Positions 1-5,390 of a DNA stretch of 5,390 nt are shown here, piece after piece (the stretch's first letter is position 1; every line of letters starts with the position of its first letter). Under the pieces are notes generated by a model. It was given only the letters and a program-made list of their open reading frames with translations, searched no databases and had not been told where the DNA came from. Where the stretch lies: contig CAZBXL010000124.1 of the NCBI GenBank assembly GCA_964495785.1, positions 1 through 5,390 on the forward strand. The letters run 5' to 3'. Source of the DNA: RFSX01 sp964495785. Its GTDB lineage: Bacteria > Bacteroidota > Bacteroidia > Chitinophagales > Saprospiraceae. A program made the position numbers and the translations under genes.

Positions 1-32
1 GCAAGTCCTCATTCATATCACTCGTGACTTGC
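1..32 (-). terminator. Possible hairpin at the end of the operon, incomplete at window edge
   Basis: GCAAGTC (1-7) and GACTTGC (26-32) are exact inverted copies with an 18-base loop. They straddle the TGA stop of the longer serine hydrolase, with one arm inside its last codons. In the minus-strand transcript this could fold as a 7-bp stem at the 3' end of the operon. A following T tract would lie beyond the window, so terminator function cannot be judged; the long loop and overlap with coding sequence weigh against it. Confidence 0.2.
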
Positions 33-1265
33 GATCAATTCATCAATCCTCTTGGCTAAAGCATAGTGCTCATTGGCGCTATTTTTTTTGAGGACATTAG
101 ACATGAGGGCCACCATATATTTCTTTTGAGTACTATCTTGTTTTTCTATGATGGCTACGCTGTTCATATAATTGAATTTATTACCGGCATAGTTTTGTCT
201 TGTGTAGCCAGGTTCAGGCTTGAAGCTATAGAAAGACCCACTCTTAAAATAGACAGCGTCATTATCCAGACTCTTACTGGCTGCATAGCGTATACGCCTG
301 TCCGTTATATACATGAGGCGTTTGATTTCTAATGATATTCTTTCATTGATGACTTGTCCACTTTCCAGAGCATACATGAACTTCATGAGGCCCAGTGTTG
401 TGCCTGTGCTGCCTCCCTGTCGTGGGATATGTTTCTCAGCGCCATCAGTAAAAAAACCACCTAATCGATATTCGTCCCTGCTGATGTCGAGACTTTCGAG
501 AACACAATTTGTGAGATCTTCTGTAAGATTAGCTAATACTGATTTGCCTGCATCAGCTATGACATCGTCCATTTCTTTTTGGGTAGCACACTCATAATAG
601 TCACCCATGATATGGACGAGGAGCATCTCTCTCATGACGATGCTTGCAGCACCGTTGTTGCTCACTGAGAACATATGATCGAGCCATTCGTATAGTGAAA
701 ATACATCTGTCGTAGCGGCTTTTCTTTTAGAGTATTTATCGTTTTTTATATCATAGATAGGAATGGTATGGTGATCATGTACAGCGAAGTCGTTACCTCT
801 GACACGTCTGTTATATAAGACGGCTCTTGTCTCCTCCCAGTTGTCTCCATAGACCTTGTGCAAGGCATCGAATAATCCCATGGCGGCTATTATCTTAGCG
901 ACACTTCCAGGTTGGTAGCCTACCGTTTCTTTGAGACCAGCATAACGAATGTCAGCAGGATCAGAAATATCCATCACAGATACAGAATATTCTGGTTCGA
1001 GATATCTGAATATACTCTCTAATTGTTTTTCTAATTGTGTATCCTCTTTGGGTAGGCCTCCTTTTTTACCGATTAGATTTAGTTGAATGTCAGAGGTATT
1101 AAGCAGAGCCCCATCATCGAGTTTTGTATTACGCGTGCTGTCCTGCATGACTCTGTATTGATAGAGTATTCTGTCTATTCCCGTGTATTTATATCCATCG
1201 ATAGGATATGCAGATACAACATAACTTATGAGTAGTGTGACAAAAAGTATAGTGTACTTGACCAT
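18..1265 (-). CDS. Exported serine hydrolase, class A beta-lactamase/DD-peptidase fold (415 aa)
   Basis: Predicted exported active-site serine enzyme of the penicillin-recognising fold. Residues 1-19 form a signal peptide (short basic start, hydrophobic core, VSA before Tyr20). The mature N-terminus starts with YPIDGYKYTGIDRI, and residues 20-90 are otherwise unrecognised. Catalytic motifs are present in the usual order: S121-VA-K124 (SxxK), S202-N-N204 (SxN) and K341-S-G343 (KSG). The SxxK to SxN distance is 81 residues, against 60 in class A beta-lactamases, so the helical domain carries an insertion; it includes an HDHH cluster at 163-166. No ExxLN (Glu166) motif is visible, which argues against efficient beta-lactam hydrolysis. 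The start lies 5 bp after the stop of the upstream dikinase-like gene and has no Shine-Dalgarno sequence, suggesting an operon with coupled translation. It is paralogous to the divergent gene at 4471: both have an IRYA strand just before SxxK, plus KSGS and a later Y-(M/I)-V-A-L strand. The fold is clear; the substrate is unknown. Confidence 0.9.
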   Translation of the reverse strand: MVKYTILFVTLLISYVVSAYPIDGYKYTGIDRILYQYRVMQDSTRNTKLDDGALLNTSDIQLNLIGKKGGLPKEDTQLEKQLESIFRYLEPEYSVSVMDISDPADIRYAGLKETVGYQPGSVAKIIAAMGLFDALHKVYGDNWEETRAVLYNRRVRGNDFAVHDHHTIPIYDIKNDKYSKRKAATTDVFSLYEWLDHMFSVSNNGAASIVMREMLLVHIMGDYYECATQKEMDDVIADAGKSVLANLTEDLTNCVLESLDISRDEYRLGGFFTDGAEKHIPRQGGSTGTTLGLMKFMYALESGQVINERISLEIKRLMYITDRRIRYAASKSLDNDAVYFKSGSFYSFKPEPGYTRQNYAGNKFNYMNSVAIIEKQDSTQKKYMVALMSNVLKKNSANEHYALAKRIDELIASHE

Positions 1266-1270
1266 TTGAT

Positions 1271-4159
1271 TTATTGATTTTCGGGCTCCATGAGGATACC
1301 TATATTTTTTAATTCTGGGTCCAATTTCTTAAGGTAGTCAGAACCTAATGCATCTTTATTTTCTACAAATGGCCTTACTTGAAACAACCAAATAAATCCA
1401 TCTTTGATACCTAATTCTATATCATAGGTATGATTCATCCCAGTGACGACATCCATCTTCTCTGCTATGGCATTAGCCATATCTTTGAGTTGCTTAAGAT
1501 TTTTCTGATCAAGCACAGGATCAGTTAAGGAGACATATTGATAAGAAGATCCTCCGGATGGGGGTATGGTCCTATACTTGGTTTCTCTACCTGGAGATAT
1601 CAGTTCTGAGTATCCCTTGCGATAGAGGACGTAGCTTTCTGCTGACTGTCCTTCGACGGCGCCTCCCACTCCTCTGCTGAATGATACGTTGATGTCACCT
1701 TCTCCACCTCTGCTTACACCTTTAGTGATGATGACGCCTGACATGTCTACATTGACACTTGGGATGATGAGGATAGAAGGGTAGACGTCCTCTGGATTAT
1801 TGAGGAATTGTTGCCTCCACTGATAACTCCGTTCTGTATATGGAGATGCCCATACCTTCTTGATACCATCGATGATTTTTTGCCGATCTACTACATTAAA
1901 TAGTGTGAGGTTAAGACCTGCTCCTGAGAACTGAGGTAAGTCTTCCATGTTGGTGTCACTTCTTAAGAACACTGGAATACTACCCATACGCTTCCCAAAT
2001 ATTGAACTGAATCTATTTTCTAAATTAGTCACTAAGCTGCTCTTGAGTGGCATTTCTTCTATCATGGATCTGAGTAGTGCCAGAGAGTTGAGTGTTTCTT
2101 TTTCGACCTCATCACTATCTACTCCATTCTTTATTTTTTCTTGCTCTCGTGAGAAGATATCCTTTAAGTATGACCAGTAGGTATACTCCTGACCCGGCAC
2201 TTTTTGTTCCATATGATCTCTGAATACACCGAAAGGTATCACTATACCGTTAACGACATGTTCTGGGAACAATTGCTTGAGCTGACCGAGGTTGGCGGCT
2301 TTAGGTCCACACCATTTTCCAGAGTAGCTTGAGTTGATATCTGACATATCAAGTAGGCTATCAGGATGTAGGATGACCTTATTCATTGAGATGGTGATTC
2401 GGTTGTTATTTTTATTGTCTTTGTTGAATAATTTGTTTTCTTCTGCAGTCATATCTGAGGCTAACTTCAGCATCATCGTGCCACCAGGCGATACTGCATA
2501 GAAGACTTCCTTGCCATCATATGATTTTAGCTGATTCAGTACATTGCTTGAGATGAGTCCATTAGGGATACCGAGATTTCTTGCGAGTAATTGTACGTGT
2601 GAGACAGGGTTGCCTTCTTTGACATTGAGGATGCCAGCGACGGGTTTCATCTCAGCAGGGGGTCTGTCAAATGCGTAGATACCTTTCTTATCCATCTCCA
2701 TAGATTCAGGAATCGTAGAGAGTACATACATTTTGCCGCGAGCTATGCCTGGGTTCAGACCTTGGATTCCAGCATCATTTTTATTGCCCATAATACTGGA
2801 GGCATTGTGTGCCACTTGTCCATAGAATTTATTTATAATCTCAACTAACTTACCTGTAGGCAGGATGAGAGATGATCTAATCTTATCATCAACGAATCCA
2901 TATGCTAATGGCTCAAATTCTCCAAATTCTTGCACGGGTTCTGCATAGAGTGATTGTACCATCTGCGATGACCATAGAACTAATTTTTGTGCTGCATTTT
3001 TATAGTAATCTAAACCGTGTAGAGAGACTACCGTGTCTTGCATCCAATCAAGGTCGTGTCTAATTTTGTCGTATTCCCAAGTTTCTACGTACCCTGCACC
3101 ATAGATGCCTTCGGTGAGGAAACACATTTTTTCTCTGATGTCTCCCAGTGACTCTTCTTTGATAGCATCCATATCTTGCATCGCAATAGCTTCCAGTTCA
3201 TTAGCGAGATCTATGAGGTCTACACGTACTGATGGTCTTGTTTCTCTTAGAAGATTATCTCTCAGAAAACTTAATGTTTCTGTCGCCTCCATCGCTCGTA
3301 ATGCAGTACTTGCACCATCCAGGTTTTTGACCTTAGCTCTTATCGCATCTGTGAAAGGTCCTGGTGTGAGGCTCTGAGTATATTGTTCGAGATCGGTAAT
3401 GACGAATGGCTTGTACAACTCCTTAAGATCTGTAACAAGCTTATCATAATATTCTAATGCCTTTCCTGAGATGTCAGTATTTTTCTCACCCCATTTTCTG
3501 ACAAGGCTCGTATCGGTAGCTGTAGGATTATTGTGTAACTTGATCCGAGTGTCCATGAAATTAGACTTCTCTTCAGCCAGTAGTTTGCTATAGGCTCTGA
3601 CTCTCTGCGCAACATTCGTATCCTCTCCATGTGGTATATCTATTGCTGCCATTTTGATGAAGAGATAATTATCTCTGACTCGCTGATTACTTGTGACCAG
3701 CCATTCTAAAAATTCCTGACCCCATTCTTTTTCATCTTCTATCTGCTTAGCGCCTCTATAGTTTTGACCTTTTTCGAGTATCCATCCATTATCTGTATTG
3801 AATAGATAGTTCGTTATTTGATATTGCTTTAATCTGCTATTCTGATGCCGACTATCCCAGAAGTCTTCCTTCTCAGTACCCGTCAGAATCTGATCTAAGA
3901 AGATATGATCTCGTTCTGCTATCTCTGCCACTCGGGATTTATATATCGCATGCTGCCATCCCTTCATAGGTTCAGGGCATGGGTCTCGTGCTTCTCGTCG
4001 TGTCCCATCTTCGCAGAACCACTTTATGGCAATATATGGTCCTCTGATATCTTCTCTTAGTTCCTGAAGGTAGTTCTGGCCTAAGGTCTGAGCCTCAGTA
4101 CTTAAGATGAAAAGTGAACAGAAAAATAAACATAATGTCAAAGACAATCTGTTGTACAT
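1271..4159 (-). CDS. Exported PEP-utilising/ATP-grasp dikinase-like protein with GWD-like domain order (962 aa)
   Basis: Residues 1-23 form a signal peptide (TEA before Gln24), so the product is predicted to be periplasmic or secreted. Residues 25 to about 460 are mostly charged and probably helical, with no domain I recognise; an early Cys pair (C49, C61) could form a disulfide. Residues about 470-565 are a PEP-utiliser mobile domain with GNPVSHVQLLARNLGIP, whose H521 is the expected phosphorylated histidine. Residues about 610-935 are a PPDK/PEP-synthase-type ATP-grasp domain: GPKAANLG (K620), VIPFGVF at 640-646, RSDTNMEDLPQFSGAG (R733, E739, D740), VWASPYTER near 770, SGVIITKG near 807-814, and the closing DIELGIKDG...QVRP (E915, Q927, R929). 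No PEP/pyruvate barrel follows. The family transfers ATP phosphate through the histidine to an acceptor; the acceptor here is unknown. Histidine domain before ATP-grasp matches glucan water dikinase and is the reverse of PEP synthase, so a PEP synthase label would be misleading. First gene of a two-gene operon. Confidence 0.9.
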   Translation of the reverse strand: MYNRLSLTLCLFFCSLFILSTEAQTLGQNYLQELREDIRGPYIAIKWFCEDGTRREARDPCPEPMKGWQHAIYKSRVAEIAERDHIFLDQILTGTEKEDFWDSRHQNSRLKQYQITNYLFNTDNGWILEKGQNYRGAKQIEDEKEWGQEFLEWLVTSNQRVRDNYLFIKMAAIDIPHGEDTNVAQRVRAYSKLLAEEKSNFMDTRIKLHNNPTATDTSLVRKWGEKNTDISGKALEYYDKLVTDLKELYKPFVITDLEQYTQSLTPGPFTDAIRAKVKNLDGASTALRAMEATETLSFLRDNLLRETRPSVRVDLIDLANELEAIAMQDMDAIKEESLGDIREKMCFLTEGIYGAGYVETWEYDKIRHDLDWMQDTVVSLHGLDYYKNAAQKLVLWSSQMVQSLYAEPVQEFGEFEPLAYGFVDDKIRSSLILPTGKLVEIINKFYGQVAHNASSIMGNKNDAGIQGLNPGIARGKMYVLSTIPESMEMDKKGIYAFDRPPAEMKPVAGILNVKEGNPVSHVQLLARNLGIPNGLISSNVLNQLKSYDGKEVFYAVSPGGTMMLKLASDMTAEENKLFNKDNKNNNRITISMNKVILHPDSLLDMSDINSSYSGKWCGPKAANLGQLKQLFPEHVVNGIVIPFGVFRDHMEQKVPGQEYTYWSYLKDIFSREQEKIKNGVDSDEVEKETLNSLALLRSMIEEMPLKSSLVTNLENRFSSIFGKRMGSIPVFLRSDTNMEDLPQFSGAGLNLTLFNVVDRQKIIDGIKKVWASPYTERSYQWRQQFLNNPEDVYPSILIIPSVNVDMSGVIITKGVSRGGEGDINVSFSRGVGGAVEGQSAESYVLYRKGYSELISPGRETKYRTIPPSGGSSYQYVSLTDPVLDQKNLKQLKDMANAIAEKMDVVTGMNHTYDIELGIKDGFIWLFQVRPFVENKDALGSDYLKKLDPELKNIGILMEPENQ

Positions 4160-4167
4160 AGGAAGTT

Positions 4168-4197
4168 TTCGTTGGTTAAGTTAATCGCTTCGTTGGT
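4168..4197. repeat. Direct repeat TTCGTTGGT x2, 21-bp period, possible operator
   Basis: TTCGTTGGT occurs at 4168-4176 and again at 4189-4197, an exact 9-bp direct repeat with a 21-bp period (two helical turns). Its near edge is 8 bp from the ATG of the dikinase-like gene, where it reads ACCAACGAA on the coding strand. The 7-bp core CGTTGGT recurs at 4366-4372, on the other side of the gap. The spacing would suit a dimeric regulator binding one DNA face, but the operator role is inferred. The sites could equally act in the 5' leader RNA. Confidence 0.4.
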
Positions 4198-4278
4198 CTA
4201 CATCTTACAATGTATATAAAAATCATTATTAAGGTTCGATTGCGATAGTTAATAAGCTAAATTATTTCTTTGGGTGGG

Positions 4279-4297
4279 CCTATCACATACGTATAGG
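4279..4297. promoter_or_regulatory. Small palindromic element, possible operator
   Basis: CCTAT (4279-4283) and ATAGG (4293-4297) are inverted copies separated by 9 bp. An overlapping perfect 8-bp palindrome, ATACGTAT, lies at 4287-4294. The element lies close to the middle of the divergent gap, just inside its GC-richest patch. It is too short and weak to be a convincing terminator stem, and no gene ends nearby on the plus strand, so an operator is the more likely meaning if it has one. Confidence 0.25.
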
Positions 4298-4365
4298 AGC
4301 ATATTATAGATGTTTTTTTTGTAAATGTAAAGACAGATTAAAATAGACGAAAATGAAAAATAATA

Positions 4366-4372
4366 CGTTGGT
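4366..4372. repeat. Third copy of the CGTTGGT core
   Basis: An exact 7-bp copy of the core found twice near the dikinase-like gene, here about 100 bp upstream of the short serine hydrolase and in the same orientation. Three exact copies of one 7-mer in about 310 bp of AT-rich DNA are more than expected by chance. If the motif is a binding site, one regulator could serve both divergent transcripts. Confidence 0.3.
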
Positions 4373-4470
4373 ATTTACAGTTTTCTATGTCATGAAAAAT
4401 ACTCATTATAAGACGACAATTTAACAATCAAATAACGATTTAGAAATCATTCATTACATATCTTTATAGA

Positions 4471-5390
4471 ATGTTTAGTCCTAAAAGCATATTACTGTTA
4501 TCTCTTTTGATGCTGATGTCTAAGGTGACCACAGGTCAATTGGTGTCAAGTTCATTTGAGTTACCTTTTCCATCTACATATTATCAGGAAGTGGACGAAA
4601 GAAGGGATCCTGAACTCCAAAGAAATTTGGAAGCGATGATCAATGACAACTATCTATGGAAGACACTCGTCAGAAAGAAGAGAATGTCAGTGGCGATTGT
4701 CGATCTGAGAGAGATGGCTAATATTAGATATGCCTCTGTCAATGGTAAGAATATGGTCTATGCAGCAAGCCTACCAAAAATCGCAGTCCTGCTTAGTGCT
4801 ATGGAAGCTGTAAAAGAAGGCTTTCTTGATTATTCTCCTAAACTAAAAAAAGATCTCAGGCTTATGATCGCTAAGTCCAATAACGCTGCCACAACAAGAG
4901 TGATAGAATTACTGGGGTATGATAGGATCGCTGAGACTATGGAGAGAAATAAGTATGGACTGTACGACCGATTTGATGGAGGGGGATTATGGGTAGGAAA
5001 AAAATATGCAAAATCTGGAGCAAGAAATCCTGATCCTCTTAAAGGTCTCAGTCATGCAGCCAATGTTGATCAGGTTGCGAGATTCTACACCATGCTGGCC
5101 TATGGAAAACTAGTAGATAAAGAATTTAATCTCGAGATGATGAGTTATCTCATAGATCCAGAAATCCATCACAAATTTGTCAAGTCTCTTGATCGCTTAG
5201 ACCCCGATGTAGACATCTATAGAAAGTCTGGTAGTTGGAAGCAGTTCCATTGTGATAGTGCTCTTGTTTTTGGTGAGAATGGTCGACGTTATATCATTGT
5301 AGCCCTAATAGAAGACAATGCAGGTGGTCGTATATGTACTAATCTGGTAGCTCAAGCTGAGTTAGCCTTAGGTATAGGCACACATCCTTA
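4471..5390 (+). CDS. Exported serine hydrolase, beta-lactamase-like fold, cut at its probable stop (306 aa visible)
   Basis: This reading frame is open from ATG 4471 to the window edge. The last two bases are TA, so the next base probably completes a TAA or TAG stop at 306 residues; this length fits the family. An in-frame TAG at 4441 with no ATG, GTG or TTG between fixes the start. Residues 1-22 form a signal peptide (TTG before Gln23). The motifs are S100-LP-K103 (SxxK), S136-N-N138 (SxN) and K252-S-G254 (KSG), in the correct order. SxxK and SxN are only 36 residues apart, so the helical domain is much shorter than in class A beta-lactamases. The region where Glu166 would fall reads FDGGGLWVG, with no ExxLN. 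It is a shorter paralogue of the hydrolase at 18-1265, sharing the IRYA strand before SxxK and the KSGS motif. A peptidase-like or transpeptidase-like envelope role is more likely than antibiotic resistance; the substrate is unknown. Confidence 0.88.
   Translation, partial: MFSPKSILLLSLLMLMSKVTTGQLVSSSFELPFPSTYYQEVDERRDPELQRNLEAMINDNYLWKTLVRKKRMSVAIVDLREMANIRYASVNGKNMVYAASLPKIAVLLSAMEAVKEGFLDYSPKLKKDLRLMIAKSNNAATTRVIELLGYDRIAETMERNKYGLYDRFDGGGLWVGKKYAKSGARNPDPLKGLSHAANVDQVARFYTMLAYGKLVDKEFNLEMMSYLIDPEIHHKFVKSLDRLDPDVDIYRKSGSWKQFHCDSALVFGENGRRYIIVALIEDNAGGRICTNLVAQAELALGIGTHP

Larger units (their letters stand above)
4160..4470. promoter_or_regulatory. Divergent intergenic region, presumed promoters for both directions
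   Basis: This 311-bp, very AT-rich gap separates the start of the dikinase-like gene (minus strand) from the start of the short serine hydrolase (plus strand), so promoters for both transcripts should lie here. I found no convincing Bacteroidota-type promoter (TTG near -33 with TAnnTTTG near -7) on either strand. No open frame of note, tRNA or strong hairpin is present. The region does hold the CGTTGGT repeats, a small palindrome around 4279-4297 and a run of eight T at 4313-4320. Neither gene has a Shine-Dalgarno sequence; the bases before each ATG are A-rich or AT-rich, as is common in Bacteroidota. Confidence 0.6.

Noticed and set aside
313..597. Plus-strand open frame of 94 codons
   Set aside because: It lies wholly antisense to the serine hydrolase, has no motif or signal, and has no start context; a shadow of the real gene.
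1947..2180. Plus-strand open frame of 77 codons
   Set aside because: Antisense to the conserved ATP-grasp RSDTNMEDLP region, whose conservation explains the sequence.
3105..3377. Plus-strand open frame of 90 codons, Ser/Arg-rich
   Set aside because: Antisense to the helical N-terminal half of the dikinase-like gene; low-complexity composition typical of a shadow frame.
4088..4159. Lipoprotein signal in the dikinase-like protein (C10, C14 near the N-terminus)
   Set aside because: The cysteines lie inside the hydrophobic core, not after a lipobox at its end; the TEA-Q site fits ordinary signal peptidase I cleavage better.
4279..4320. Hairpin CCTAT...ATAGG followed by a run of eight T as a plus-strand intrinsic terminator
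   Set aside because: The stem is only 5 bp, the T run begins about 15 bases after it instead of directly, and no plus-strand gene ends upstream.
4322..4329. Minus-strand TACATTTA as a -7 element for the dikinase-like gene
   Set aside because: No -33 TTG upstream at the right spacing, and it would leave a leader of about 160 bases; too weak to call.
4320..4379. Inverted 7-mers TGTAAAT (4320-4326) and ATTTACA (4373-4379)
   Set aside because: The 46-base separation and AT-rich composition make a chance match likely; no extension of the arms.
4459..4466. TATCTTTA, one mismatch from the Bacteroidota -7 element TAnnTTTG, just before the plus-strand gene
   Set aside because: There is no TTG at the expected -33 distance, and transcription would begin at about the ATG, giving a leaderless mRNA. 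In such AT-rich DNA a one-mismatch match is expected by chance.

Overview
The window looks like chromosomal DNA from a Bacteroidota bacterium. This is an inference from several signs: moderately AT-rich coding sequence, a very AT-rich intergenic gap, no Shine-Dalgarno sequence at any of the three starts, and signal peptides whose cleavage points are followed by or close to Gln (TEA-Q, TTG-Q). I cannot name the genus. There are no RNA genes, mobile elements or CRISPR arrays.

Layout: two genes lie on the minus strand and a third diverges on the plus strand. The first minus-strand gene (4159 to 1271) encodes a 962-residue exported protein. It carries a PEP-utilising-enzyme swivelling phosphohistidine domain followed by a C-terminal PPDK/PEP-synthase-type ATP-grasp domain. 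It has no C-terminal PEP/pyruvate barrel. This order resembles alpha-glucan water dikinase (GWD) rather than PEP synthase. Five bases after its stop, the second gene (1265 to 18) begins. It encodes a 415-residue exported serine hydrolase of the class A beta-lactamase / DD-peptidase fold, so the pair is very probably one operon. Across a gap of about 310 bp, a third gene (4471 to the right edge) encodes a shorter exported paralogue of that serine hydrolase, 306 residues up to the edge. It is cut at what is probably its stop codon.

All three products carry N-terminal signal peptides, so they should act in the periplasm or at the cell surface. Both hydrolases keep the SxxK, SxN and KSG motifs but show no recognisable ExxLN deacylation motif. 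They are therefore more likely peptidoglycan-type peptidases, or binders of other substrates, than true beta-lactamases. The notable point of the locus is an exported, ATP-grasp-containing dikinase-like protein placed between two penicillin-recognising-fold enzymes. A shared envelope function is plausible but unproven.

The gap between the divergent genes holds three copies of CGTTGGT. Two of them lie in a longer 9-bp repeat spaced exactly 21 bp, just upstream of the dikinase-like gene. The gap also has a small palindromic element near its centre. These are the best candidates for regulatory sites.
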